A program made the position numbers and the translations under genes. From Pelecanus crispus (taxonomy: Eukaryota > Chordata > Aves > Pelecaniformes > Pelecanidae), in contig NC_134646.1 of the NCBI RefSeq assembly GCF_030463565.1, positions 19,821,296-19,885,295 on the forward strand: DNA of 64,000 nt, in the 5' to 3' direction. The notes under the pieces were generated by a model. That model worked only from the letters and a program-made list of their open reading frames with translations, searched no databases and was not told where the DNA came from. Position 1 is the stretch's first letter. Every line of letters begins with the position of its first letter. Shown one piece after another: positions 23,223-34,000 of this stretch.

Positions 23223-23972
23223 CTGGGGGCACAAAGAGGAGCGTTGCCGGAGTTTGTCTTCCTGGGACTTGCAGTCCCCAACAGTCCTGGTCAGCAGCAA
23301 CCCAAAAGCTCCTGCTGTCCCAAAGGCCCCATGGCAGCAAGGTTATCCAAGTGACCCAGCTTTTGCAGCAGCCCTTGGCATCGCTCTGCCTCTCTGCACT
23401 CCTCGCAGCAAAGGCGATGCTCTCGCCATGTGCATAGAGCAGTGAGGAAAGGACACGTGCACGGCCAGCAGCACCGAGAACGTGCTCTGACACCAGGTGT
23501 TAAATCTTCTTAAAGTGAACTGTCAAAGCAGCTTGGGTGGATATTTGCAATAAATGACCACCAAAACCACTGCAGGCTAAGCCATACAGTTGCAAGTCTG
23601 AATTAAGAAACTCGCACGCTGTTTTCAACAGCACCGATAAATGGCAGGAGACAACAGCTCTGTTGGCTAATAATTCTCATTTCACCCATCCACCCTGGCC
23701 TGGGCTTGCAGGTCCAGCCCAGAGACTATTTTCAGCCATGCAAGCGTTGCTACAGAAACCATCGGAAGGAAATTCATGCACAAGGATCAGCAGTACAAAG
23801 CAATGTAGGGTCAAGAGAGCGTGACACAGAGATGCGCACAGCCAAGGCTCGGGCCATCTCTCTGTCCCCACCGCGGCTTGCCCAGGGTGAAAGCAGGAGA
23901 TGCCCCGCTCAGGGAGGGCAGAGCCAAAGGGCTAGGGAGAGACAGGGCAGGCAAACTAGGTAAGAAGATTAC
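23223..23972 (-). other. Ovocleidin-116 intron 1 (proposed)
   Basis: Runs from a GTAATC donor at 23972 to the CCCCCAG acceptor before the signal-peptide exon. The donor is inferred from position and motif only. Confidence 0.45.
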
Positions 23973-24066
23973 CTTTCGTTGTCGGAGGCAGGTCCCAGCG
24001 GCAGACCGTGGAGGCTGTGCCCACTTTGCTGAAATTTAAAGTTGGCCCCAGGCGCACGGAGCCAAT
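23973..24066 (-). promoter_or_regulatory. MEPE: Ovocleidin-116 core promoter and untranslated exon 1 (proposed)
   Basis: On the minus strand an inverted CCAAT box (plus-strand CCAAT at 24062-24066) precedes a TTTAAA TATA-like box (24035-24040) by about 21 bases. A start site near 24005-24010 would give a short untranslated exon ending at the AAAG/GTAATC donor at 23973. The spacing fits a TATA promoter, but no transcript evidence is available. Confidence 0.5.
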
Positions 24067-26180
24067 CAGCTCCTCTCCAGGGACATTTGTCAGGGCTGGC
24101 AGCGCCCGCAGATAACCAGGGGGAGTAATTTCCAGCTAAAAATGTGTTTGTGGTGGAAGACAGCTATCAAATGTTCCACCTGGCTGGATAAACAGAAAGC
24201 ACAGTTTATAAATATCTGTTCTGAAGGCGAAATTGCTCGATGATTAGCACAGATCTTAGCGTGGCACACATCCAGCCTGGTTATTGATAAGAGGGGGTGC
24301 AGCGGGTCGTAGCGTGCTCACCATGACTGACATGGGAAAGCTGGCAGGGCTGCAGAAAGGGAAGGGCAATACACTGACCCCGGCCTGGTTGCGGCCACGA
24401 CCAGCACCGCAGGGCAGCACTGGCCAAGCTGAGAGCTGCCGCCACACCATAGCCTCTGACACTTGCTTTTTGGGTTTCACCCTCAACCCCCCTGAGCTAA
24501 GCCCAGTGGAATTGCAAACTAGAAGAGTGGTAAAAAAAGAAAAAAAAAAAAAAAAGAATTTTTTTCATGCACTGCTTGCACAGGTCTCTGCGAGCCCACC
24601 TTTGCTGTGGGAAGGTGCTATGAGGATGTGCATGACGTATGCACTCTCCTCCTGACCCCCCTCTAGCTTCAGTGGTATTGCTGGTCACCTACGCATGTGC
24701 CAAGGTGGGGTTCCCCTGCTGCGGCCAGCCTGGCTCAGCCCCTCACTGTGGTGATGATGACAACAGCTCCCACCCCAGCCGCCACCCTGCCCCAACCCAA
24801 ACCCTGGGAGCGGGCACCACTGCCACATTAATGCCAGAACTGCTTAAAACATCAGCATCCAGCCTCAGGCGGGAGAAAATCTTGGATCCAGGAGGGAACT
24901 TGCCCTTTCCCACCAGCCAGAGAGCCACAGTTGGGTGCTACCCCACAGGTACTGGAGCAGCTAGCCGGTGCGCCTTAGGCTCGGGGAGGCAGAGCTTTGG
25001 CTGGGTGCCTGGGGGGGCTGACGCACATGGGGCTGGGCTGGGCACCCCATGGGAGCAGGACCAGCCCCCAGCAGTGCCGAGGCCCTTTGTCTGTGCTGGT
25101 ATCCTGACGTCTTTGGGCACCCCCTGGGGATGCAGACGATGGGGCTCTCGTGTCCCGCTGGCTGCAAGCATGTGCAGGGCTCCCCAGTGCTGCCATAGGC
25201 ATTTGGCCCCAGGGGTGCCCACCCTGCAGGCAGCACCCCCTGCCACCCCAGCAGCTGCAGCCTGGCTTTGGCGCACGGAGGTGGTTTTGTACAGTGGCCA
25301 GCAGCTTGCTGCTGCGAGAACAGAAACTCGTTTTGCAGTTGGACCTATATCGGCAGCTGAACACAGGTTTCCTTTCCAGGGGTGCGAGGGCAGCGCAGTA
25401 CCTGCTATAACCTGTGCATGAGGGCCATCGCTTTTCCTAAATGGGGGAACCTGCCTGGAACCCCGTGAGATTTGGTCCTTCCCCATCCCTGGTGCTGATA
25501 CCCAGTTGGCCGGGACCATGCTCCTGTTGGGAGGTAACTCTGGGCAGGGATCCTGGGGACCACATCCCTGGTGCAGGAGGCAAGTGGATGCACCGCTGTC
25601 ACTGTGACAGCCCTACCTTGCCCTGGAGACAAGGTTGTGTGGCAGGGAGAGACGTGGACCATTTTGGGCGCAGTGCTGGTGTCTGAAACATGTCCGAGGT
25701 GCCCAGCCTTGGTGGGATCCACATGCCTGGCGCAGGGATGCAGAAACAAAGCACTCATTACAGGGGCATGCATCTACAGCTAGTGATGCATGGAAAGAGG
25801 AATTCATGTCTTTACCTTTATTAATATTGCTTGGTGTGTGGTCAGGCCATGGGAGGCATGCTACCAAGGCGTAGAAGACGTGGTAAAAGTTATCATCACC
25901 CACATATTGCAAATTCATGTCAACTCAACCTAAGATGTGGCAGTAATCCCACAGCAGTGACCCTAAAAATGCCCTTCCATTTTTCAGAGGGGAGTCTACA
26001 GAGGCTTTCCTAGTTAGCCTTTCTGGTTCTCCCTCCTTTTGTGTGCATCTGAGCTGGAATAAAGAGATATAACCCTGAGCAGCATGAGCACCTGTAGCCC
26101 CTCAGCCCACCAAGCACCGTGCCACCCCGCTGACCCCAGCAGCAAACCCTTCGTCATTCAGCAGCAAACCCTTCGTCACC
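24067..26180. other. Intergenic between ovocleidin-116 and IBSP
   Basis: About 2.1 kb between the ovocleidin-116 promoter and the IBSP poly(A) signal. It holds an A-rich run near 24532-24556 and a 22-bp period duplication at 26137-26178. No exon is recognised. Upstream control elements of ovocleidin-116 are likely here but not identifiable by eye. Confidence 0.6.
26137..26178. repeat. 22-bp period tandem duplication
   Basis: CAGCAGCAAACCCTTCGTCA is present at 26137-26156 and again at 26159-26178, separated by TT. It lies just downstream of the IBSP poly(A) signal. Confidence 0.9.
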
Positions 26181-26200
26181 AATGAGCTCAGTTCGGTTGC

Positions 26201-26206
26201 TTTATT
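26201..26206 (-). terminator. IBSP: Poly(A) signal of IBSP
   Basis: AATAAA on the minus strand (TTTATT on plus), about 160 bases after the IBSP stop codon. The 3' untranslated region is about 26185-26366. Confidence 0.75.
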
Positions 26207-26366
26207 TCATTTCGCTTTGCGAGATACAAAAAAAAAAGCCTGGGACGGAGCCAGTGAGCACCACAAGCCAGTGGCACGCAGCGGCTGCAGTGAGCCTTCG
26301 GATGCACGTTCCTGAGTGGGATGGGGCAAGTAGGGGCCAGCACTGGGGCTGTACCCCCCCACCTGC

Positions 26367-26963
26367 TCACTGGCTGTAGTAGTAATCCTGGCCATACACG
26401 TCGTAGCCGTGCCCCTTGTAGTAGCCGTACTCGTCCTCGTAGGCCCGGTAGCTGTCCCCACGGGTGTACTCATCCTGCTCCCCGTAGCTGCCATCGGTGG
26501 TACCCTCGTCCCCCCGGCCGTGGCCCCCGGCCGTCACCTCATACTCCCACTGCTCCCCAGCTGTAGTGGCGTCCGTGGGTCCCCCATCTCCCGTGGTGGT
26601 CGCCTGGGACAGCCCCTCTTCGCCGGTGGTGCTGGCGATGGTGGTGGCTTCGGTTTCCTCCTCCTCCTCCTCCTCCTCCTCCTCCTCCTCTTCCTCTTCT
26701 TCTTCTTCTTCCTCTTCCTCCTCCTCCTCGGCTGCGCCGTTGCCCTCCTCAGCCACTGCAGTGCCATTGCCATGGAGTCCATCTGTCCCCTCGGTGGTGT
26801 TGGTGCTTGTGCCGTTGATGCCATTCTCATTCTCCTCTACCTCTTCTTCCTCCTCTTCCTCCTCCTCCTCCTCATTCTCATCGCTGTCTTCATTTTCAGA
26901 GTCACCCCCCTTGCCAGCAGCGCCGTTCTGGTCCCCCTTCAGAGGCCCTTGGCAGCCCTTGCC
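26367..26963 (-). CDS. IBSP: IBSP last coding exon
   Basis: The acceptor lies in CCCCCCTGCAAG; the next in-frame AG six bases on is an alternative that would drop two residues. The exon encodes 198 residues beginning GKGCQGPLKGD and ends in TGA at 26367-26369. It holds the Glu runs, the N-glycosylation sequons, two RGD sites (26508-26516 and 26454-26462) and the tyrosine-rich C-terminus. Confidence 0.92.
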   Translation of the reverse strand, partial: GKGCQGPLKGDQNGAAGKGGDSENEDSDENEEEEEEEEEEEVEENENGINGTSTNTTEGTDGLHGNGTAVAEEGNGAAEEEEEEEEEEEEEEEEEEEEEEEEETEATTIASTTGEEGLSQATTTGDGGPTDATTAGEQWEYEVTAGGHGRGDEGTTDGSYGEQDEYTRGDSYRAYEDEYGYYKGHGYDVYGQDYYYSQ

Positions 26964-29900
26964 CTTGCAGGGGGGGAAATAACATAGCATTAGTTGGGTG
27001 TTGGAGGTTGCAGCTTTTTGGTGCCATGTGGCATGGGGCAAGCATGGGCACAGCTGAACATCCCCCCCCCGCACCTTGCATGGCAAGGCTTCCTTTTTGG
27101 GGTGCCCCTTCTGACCCTCTTGCTGGGTTAATGCCCAAAGGTTGGTCCAGCCATGGACATCTTGCGCAGCAGACCCCCCAAGCAGAAACAGGGTGCAGGG
27201 CATCTCATGGGTGCAAGTGAGCATGCAGTGAACATACCCCCCCCCAACAGGTGCTCCCCTCCAGCCCCCCAAACCACACCTGCTGGGGGGATGCGACGTC
27301 TCCTCCCAGCCCGCCCTGGCAGTCCCCGGGGGCTGCTCCGGCAGGGTGGCCAGCTGCCGCGGTGCCAGCATGGGATGGCTCCTGCAGGGACAGGGAGAGG
27401 ATGGGGCAGGCGGTCAGCAGTGGGGGCAGAGCACAGCCCTCCCAGCAGCAAGGAGGACATGCAGCATCCCCGTGCAGCGTTTGGGTGCTGCTCCAAGTTT
27501 CCTGATTTCCCTCGGGTCTCAACCCAGGCTGAAATTGAGAAGCAGCATGCAGCAGGGCAGCCTGAGCCATGCAATTAAGTGGCGGTGGCTGGGGTCAGGT
27601 GTTCACATTCTAGCTACACATTTTGCTTTAAAAAGCATCTAAAGATTTGCTTTTGAAGTTACCTCTCCCAGTTTCCAACAAACAAAGCAAGCCACAGGCA
27701 CAGTACACACCAGGTGTGGATATCTGGCGAGAGCATGACGGCTCAAAGCCAGGCGTGAGCCTGAACCCCACCAGCAATAAACCATCAGCACTGCTTGGCC
27801 TCAGAGACCATGCAGCAGAGCGGGTCTCTCAGCGGGGTGCAGGGCAGTCTGCGCTGCTAAAAATGGCAATGCATAACCAAAATGCAAGCAGAACCCAGAG
27901 CAACCACTGAGGAACTGGTGGGGCAGCTCACCCTGTCCCCAGTCTGGGAGGAGGAGCACCTTGCCACTGGCAAATGAACCCAGCCATGGCGGGCAAGACG
28001 CAGGGTCACTGCCATCCCTGCCCTGGGTAATCCCCGCTGTTCATGCGCCAAGACCAAGGACACTCACCCTGGCGTTTTGAGCCAGCTCAGACATTTAAAA
28101 TATGGGTGCATCTGATGCCAGAGAAAACCCAGGCTGTTTTCCTCTCCACTGGAGGAGCAACCAAATTGCCTGGTGCAGCTGGCTGTGCTGATGGGAGCGA
28201 TGCCCCCAATCTAGCAGCCGATATAACCATGCTCTCACATATTTATATATGAAAGACCTTGGGGCCTTTCATCACGATTTATCTTGCTGACCACCCCCTG
28301 TCATGAAGGCACGCAGCATCCCTGCCTGGAAACAGCCACTGCTCTGGTACCCTTATATCACTTAATTTCTTCCTCGGGAATGAAATTCCCCCTTTGGCTG
28401 TCCCATCCCACTACTCAAAGTTACCCCTAGTGATCGCAGTGGTAGGGGAGAGCAACAGGCAGAAAGGGGCAAATTGCAGGGAGGTACTGGGGCTGGCAGA
28501 GGCACCTGGGGGATAGGGGCCACCCTGTGCTGCACCCCAGCCCCAGCCAGGCCTCCAAAGGGGTTTTTAAGACCAGATGTCCAGGCTTACACTCTTATTA
28601 AAAAGACCCCTGAAATTAGCATTCAAATAATTAAAAAAAAAAAAAAAAGAAGATGCGATTAGACCCAATGCATAGGTTTCCAAGCATGCCAGACCCCTGT
28701 CTCAGTGCACCTGTGTGCCTGAGACCACTGGATTATTTTTGAGCATTTGCAGCCTGGTGAGGCACAAGAGACCTTTGTAATCCCTGGCATTTAATTTTGG
28801 ACCTGGGTGACTCTCGCAAATGCAATGGTGCCCAAGCTCATATTGACCCAGGAGACAGGAGCAGCGTTACTGGCTGGGCTGGTACAAATGTGTATTTCCC
28901 AATATAGCAGCAGTTTGTGTCCCTCCACATGCACGCATCAGAGCATAACTGTATTTTCCGTAGCAATTTTATCAGCACTATGGGGGCAACAGACCCTGAA
29001 AGGGGAAGGTAAGAGGAGTCCCTAACAGTGCCTTTTGCCTTGCAGGTGAGCCTCCCTGCTTCTGCCCTTTGGGCTGTCCTGTTCTTTTCTGTGCCACTGA
29101 AAACGGAAACCCGGAAAGTTTGTCTCAGGGTTGTTTGGTGCATCCCCCACCCATCCTCTTTAAAAAAAGAAGAAAAAGAAAAAAAAAAACAAAAAAATAA
29201 TAAAATAAAGCCCAGAGTAGAAAATCCAGTCGCATCCAGAGTGCAAGGCTGTGGGCGGTCAGCAGCCACAAATGCTGATGAGCAGAGACTACAAAACCAA
29301 AGAAAGTTCCCAAATTCCCATATTTGTTTTGCAGACTTCTGGTTTGCTGTACTCACCCTCCCTTCCTCCTCCTCCTCCGAGCCGTCCCCCTCTTCCTCTG
29401 ATGAGTCACTGCCCTAAGGAGAGGGAAAACCAAGCCATAGCCAGGCTGGCGGGTCTCCATTGGTGTCACGAGGGCAACAGCCTCAGCCCAGCCCTGCAGG
29501 CCAGTGGCAGACCATGCCCCCATCTCATTTGGGCCAATATCTCCGCGTGGTGGGCAGCAAAGCATCGGCAACCCCTCCGAAGCACCCACCTGGTACTGTC
29601 GCTGCGGGGGATGCACGTAGGCGTATCTGTACAGGTAATACCGGTGCCTGTTCTTGAACACCTACCAGGAGAAGAAGGGGGTAAATCCCATCAGTCTGGG
29701 GGCTTGGGTACAGGAGTGACCGAAACATCCTCATCCTCAAGGCCAGCGCCACGTGGGGTTGGGCGCATGGGGTTGGGGGGGGACCCTACCGCATTTTCTT
29801 CCGAGTCGTCCGACTTGGCTCGCCGCAGCCAGCTCTTGACCTGGGGGAAAGGCTGGGTTGGCACGTGCCCCACACCAGCCCCGGTGAGGCCGGGGGGTCC

Positions 29901-29974
29901 CCCCACTGCCCGGCACTCACCGAGAAGGCGCACGCCATCCCCACCAGGCAGGCGAAGACCAGGGCAGTCCTCAT
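26367..29974 (-). CDS. IBSP: Bone sialoprotein (integrin-binding sialoprotein)
   Basis: Secreted acidic bone-matrix glycoprotein that nucleates apatite and binds integrins. Six coding exons, all phase 0: 29921-29974, 29790-29840, 29590-29661, 29357-29413, 27280-27381 and 26367-26963, giving 310 residues (chicken 276 as I recall). Signal peptide MRTALVFACLVGMACAFS; then a basic exon with the phosphosite SDDSEEN; a Tyr-rich exon (RHRYYLYRYAY); a Ser/Glu exon (GSDSSEEEGDGSEEEEE); a non-acidic exon; and a last exon with Glu runs, NGINGTSTNTT sequons, a 25-Glu run, RGD at 262-264 and 280-282, and a Tyr-rich end (YEDEYGYYKGHGYD). These match mammalian IBSP in order and character. Unusual features are a second RGD and two cysteines in the mature chain. 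Confidence 0.95.
26655..26729 (-). repeat. IBSP: Run of 25 glutamate codons in IBSP
   Basis: Twenty-five consecutive GAG/GAA codons, mostly GAG in two blocks with a GAA-rich centre. Poly-Glu segments in bone sialoprotein bind apatite. This is longer than the 8-Glu runs of human IBSP. The long pure GAG block can slip, so length variation is likely. Confidence 0.95.
26964..27279 (-). other. IBSP intron before last exon (316 bp)
   Basis: Begins GTGTGG and ends CTGCAAG. Nothing else is recognised. Confidence 0.8.
27280..27381 (-). CDS. IBSP: IBSP coding exon 5 (diverged)
   Basis: Acceptor TCCCTGTCCCTGCAG, donor GTGTGG. It encodes 34 residues beginning EPSHAGTAAAG and ending SPQQ, Gly/Ala-rich, with one cysteine (GDCQGG). 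It sits where mammals have an acidic exon with little similarity, so the call rests on splice sites, phase and position. Confidence 0.78.
27382..29356 (-). other. IBSP intron (about 2 kb)
   Basis: Begins GTGAGT at 29356 and ends CTGCAG before 27381. A-rich runs lie near 28631-28648 and 29161-29211. No other exon is recognised. Confidence 0.75.
29357..29413 (-). CDS. IBSP: IBSP coding exon 4 (Ser/Glu exon)
   Basis: Acceptor CTCCTTAG, donor GTGAGT. It encodes 19 residues, GSDSSEEEGDGSEEEEEGR, with several S-x-E sites for the secretory kinase FAM20C. It corresponds to the human exon starting GSSDSSEENGDD. Confidence 0.92.
29590..29661 (-). CDS. IBSP: IBSP coding exon 3 (Tyr-rich)
   Basis: Acceptor TCTCCTGGTAG, donor GTGGGT. 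It encodes 24 residues starting VFKNRHRYYLYRYAY, closely like human VFKYRPRYYLYKHAY. This hydrophobic aromatic patch is the known collagen-binding area of bone sialoprotein. Confidence 0.95.
29790..29840 (-). CDS. IBSP: IBSP coding exon 2
   Basis: Acceptor TTTCCCCCAG, donor GTAGGG. It encodes VKSWLRRAKSDDSEENA, matching the mammalian basic segment followed by the conserved phosphosite EDSEENG. Confidence 0.94.
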
Positions 29975-29985
29975 GGCTGCTTTCT
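29921..29985 (-). CDS. IBSP: IBSP start-codon exon (signal peptide)
   Basis: ATG at 29972-29974 encodes MRTALVFACLVGMACAFS, nearly the mammalian signal peptide (MKTALILLSILGMACAFS). The donor is GTGAGT. The acceptor is CTGTTCCTAG before 29985, or the AG two bases later; both give a short untranslated leader. Confidence 0.94.
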
Positions 29986-30926
29986 CTAGGAACAGCGAAA
30001 CACATCGCGGGCTTGCTTTTCAGCTAGAAAGCACTGTCACTACTCCAAACCATACAGGTGTTTGTGTCCACGTGGGTGAGCGGGGAGAAGAAAGGCTGAT
30101 CTCCAGCCACCTCTCGATGGGGTCACGCATTGCTTTCCCTGAGCAGGACTACTCGCTCCCGCTTCCCCGTTGCCTGCGAGCGAGCGGATGCAACAGGAGC
30201 AGCCGGCGGGAGCGCTGCCCACTGTGGCCACCCTCCCACAGCCCTGCAACCTGCGCGGGGCTCTGCCCAGGGAGCAACGCCCCCAGGAATTACACCACAG
30301 AGAGTTTAACCTCATTAAGGAAAAATAAGTAAGCAAACAAATAAATGAATATAATCGGCTTCTATAGTCTGCCATTGACAAAAATAACAGTGGCAAGGCA
30401 CCAATGCAAGAAGCCCCCCTTAGGCGTATCTGGGGAGGAGGCTTGGCTCAGGGCAGGTCCGAGCTGCATCCCCTAAGCACCAAAACCCGGCCTGCCCTCC
30501 TCCATCCCAGCCCCAGCAAGGAGCACACCCGACCCTTCCCGCAGCGCCCCAGCCTCCTCCTAGGGAGGGATGCTCCCAGCATCCCCCCAGGCTCAGCCAG
30601 GCCCACTAACCTTCCTTTTTCCTACCCTTCCTCCAGCTAAACCCACCATTAGCTGTGCTGGGGTTTGGGAGGAGTTGTTATATTTATCTGCACTTGAAGT
30701 TTCCCCATCTTCATTTAACTCACGCTAGAAAACAACTAGCCACAAGCTGGCTTCCCTGGCCATGCAGCAAGGCTCTGGATACTCATGCCCTCCACCCAAG
30801 TGCTTCATGAAGCCACAGACCCAGGAAGGGGCTGAAAGGAGCATCCAGCCCTGCCAGCAAGCTGAGCCCACCCCAAAAAGCAGACGGTAATGCACAACCA
30901 GCTGGGAAAAGCAGCAGCAAGCTTAC
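29986..30926 (-). other. IBSP intron 1 (proposed, about 0.94 kb)
   Basis: From the GTAAGC donor at 30926 to the TTCCTAG acceptor before the signal-peptide exon. Nothing else is recognised. Confidence 0.55.
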
Positions 30927-31029
30927 CCCGCCACAGCACCGATGGCTACCCACGGAGTCGGCCGGCACAGATTTCCTCCTCCCGCTGCCCCGCCGGGATA
31001 TAAGGTCTATTTTTGCCCCCCCCCCCCCC
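30927..31029 (-). promoter_or_regulatory. IBSP: IBSP core promoter with inverted TATA box, and exon 1
   Basis: On the minus strand CTTATATC (plus-strand ATATAAG at 30998-31004) places the TATA motif in inverted orientation, a known hallmark of bone sialoprotein promoters. About a dozen bases upstream on the sense strand is a run of 14 G (31016-31029), preceded by an AP-1-like TGACTGACTC. A start near 30970 would give an untranslated exon ending at 30927 at a GGG/GTAAGC donor. The mammalian inverted CCAAT box is not seen within 80 bases. Exon 1 is inferred. Confidence 0.62.
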
Positions 31030-31030
31030 G

Positions 31031-34000
31031 AGTCAGTCACCGCCCTGCCCGGAGTGACGCCAGCCTGCCAGTGTGCGCCAGAAAACCCCCAAACTTCAGT
31101 GCTGGCAGATTTGGTTCACAAACATAGCACCCCGCACCACTGCCAAACCCGGGGAGGTTTGCACCACGCCGCTTAATTGAGGGTCTGGCCTTAGAGGAAT
31201 GGCTGGGAGGCCAGAGGGTATAATAACACTCTGGTTTAAATTAAAATAAATATTGGGAAATCTGTTCTCGGGGGGTGTCTACCTCCCTTTTTGGGAAATT
31301 CTGTCACTGTTTTTTCAAGAAGACAAAAAAGACCAACCACAAAGGCCCGGCTCCACAGTCAATTGGGCATAGTTGTTAGACAAAAAAAGGCTAAATCCAA
31401 ACAAGTCCCTCTCCAGGCAGAGGTGAAATGGGCCTTGGCAAGGGCAGGGAAAGGAAAGGCGACTTGGATACAGGTGTCACCAATCCCCCTTTGAGAGCCA
31501 TTTCTGCCACAGTGATGCTACAAAACACGACTGCTTCGTTTCTCATGCCCCCCGAACCACACAGACCCATGCAAGGGCCAGCTCAGCCCTCCGCTCTCCA
31601 AAATCAGGTATTCCCCAGCTGAAATCTGGCAGCTCTGTACATGTCACCAGCAAAGCAGAATGACTGCCTGGGGCAAAAAAAAAAAAAAGCAAAAATCCCA
31701 CCCTCATGGCCACCCAAAGCTCAGTGGGGACCTTGGTGGCAGGATACGGTCGGTGGTCGGAGCCCACCCCTCCTGCCCTGCGCCTGATGGCGGGAGATGG
31801 GGCGTGCAAGTGCTGCGGCTGCCCCCCTGCACCCACCTCTGCAGGGACATCCTTTCTCCTTTCCCTATATTCAGCATTTCCTGATGGGATTTCAGCTGCC
31901 CAGGTCTCCAGTGCACCTCTGCTCCCTCCTTCCCAGATTTTTCTTGCACTTGTCAGCAAAGGCCCCTTGCTGCTCCTGCATGAGTCCGGGCTGCAGCAGC
32001 TCAGGGGAATGACTCCTCACCAAATGCAGCTTTGCTTTCCATGGTGGCAAGGAGAACTGCAAATTCTGCCTGATGCTTTCAGCCCTACAACCCTCAGAGA
32101 AGGAACGGCAGGGCTGGAAAATGCGTGACTTCAAGCAGGTCGATGATGTGCAGGTTAGCCAGTGGTAAAACTATGGTTATTTAGGGCGGAAAAATCCACT
32201 TTGCAGCGGAAGACCTGAACGCTCATGTTTCTGCTCAAAACTGGGGGCTGCGCTTGCTGAAAGCCTCACCCACATCCAGGGGAGCCCAGCTTGAGTCTGA
32301 ATTTGATTGGCAAGCAAAGGATTTCCAGTTAACCAAATTCCCAGGTTAGGACCAGAAAGACAAAGCGGGTTTCTTTTGTTGTTATTTTGTCCTCCTCCTC
32401 ATCACCACATCAACAGGTACATCGTGGGGAGTTGCTAACTGCTGATGTAACACCATGCACATCGCATGCTTTTGGGGAGGGAGAGGTCCCTTGCAGCCCC
32501 CCGGGGGTCCGGCAGCCCTTGCAGCGAGCTGGGCCACGTGCCTGCCATGCAAACCCGGGGCTGCAGGGCTCAGCTGCGCCTGCCCCATGGGCTTCAAAGC
32601 CCCTGGTGTCACTGTGAGGAGCCGTAATTACAAAGGAGGCCTGGAGCTGGCCGTGCCTTGCAGCTGGGGCCTCAGGCCAGGAAAACCCACACACACGAAA
32701 AAAAAAAAAGAAAAAAAAAAAAAGAAAAAGCCGTGCAGTTTTCTGATGCCAACGCAGCAGCCTCTGGTTAAGAGAGACACCAGCATCGTGAGGGACCCGG
32801 TGCCCCTCCAGCCCCGTGGGGTTGGGGTGGCTGGAGGGGCTGCCCTGCTGGGGGGTGATGTGGGGGCCACAGGACAGAGACAGCCCTGATTCCCGCTGCC
32901 CCATGCCCTCATGGGCTGCCCTGTGCAAGAGAGCAGCGAGCACGTGCCCAGCTTTGAGCTTAAATTTCATCAGGGCTGGGGAACAGAGAGTGCTGGTGGG
33001 AGGCGATTTTTAATGTAATTAAAGGGCTGCTGCTCCAGGGTGCTTAAAAAAAGAAAACTAACTATAAAAACGTGTATTTCACCCAAGATCCCTAAAAAGC
33101 ACCAGGATAATTAACGTGTGCTGAAGTGCCTCGCGTGGCCCGCACCTATGTTTAGCTCCTGGGCCAGGGAGCGGGTGCTGCCTGGGCAGGACACTGGCAG
33201 CAGCAACCCCACAGCACCGTGCAGGGAGACCAGCAGAGAAGTCAGCGAAATACATCCAAAACGTTTCCATTTAAAATAATAATAATATTTTTTAAAGCAT
33301 CACATCTCAGGGTTGGAGCATTGATCTCTTAATGCTTTTGCAAGAGCTCCAGCTCTCCAATGCACCAGGGCTCGGAGAGGTCACCGGTTTGCCCAAAAGC
33401 AGCGTCTGGTATCTGTTAGTAAAAGCGATCGCAGGATCTGACAGCTTCATGAAAATCATCTCGTCTTTGTAGATAAACAGCTGGAAACAAAGCACGGAAC
33501 AGCTTGCCTGCCTCTGGGGGATGTGCCAACAGGTGTCAGCAGCAAAAACCCATTTTTCGGGAGCATGTTGAGACAACAAGGCATGCAGCCCATGCGTGCA
33601 ATTGCAATGGTTTCCCTTCTGCACGCCCATCAGTTATTTAACATGTGCAAGTATGCTGCCGTGTCACTCACTGCATGCTTTGGCGAGTGAGCTGGGGGTT
33701 AGGCAGGCAGCCTGCTGCCCAAGCCCTGCATGGGCGCATCGCTGCCCTCGCACAGCAGACGATGGCAAACCCCCCCAGGCAGCTGCTGCTGCACCCCAGC
33801 CCCGCTGTCGGTCCCGTGACCCAGCGCTGGTGGGGTCTGCACCAGCCGCTGGCACCAGCTTTGCGCTGCAACTGGGTGGGCTTGCACACAGCACGGCCCA
33901 GCAAGGGCGCTGCGTATGGTTTTGATGTAAGTGCCTGAGCCCATGGAGACCTCATGGTCAAAGTGTCCCTGTCTGGCACAGGCTGACATGCCTCCTATGT

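Noticed and set aside
26534-26830. Arg/Lys-rich 98-codon frame on the minus strand
   Set aside because: It is the IBSP Glu run read in another frame.
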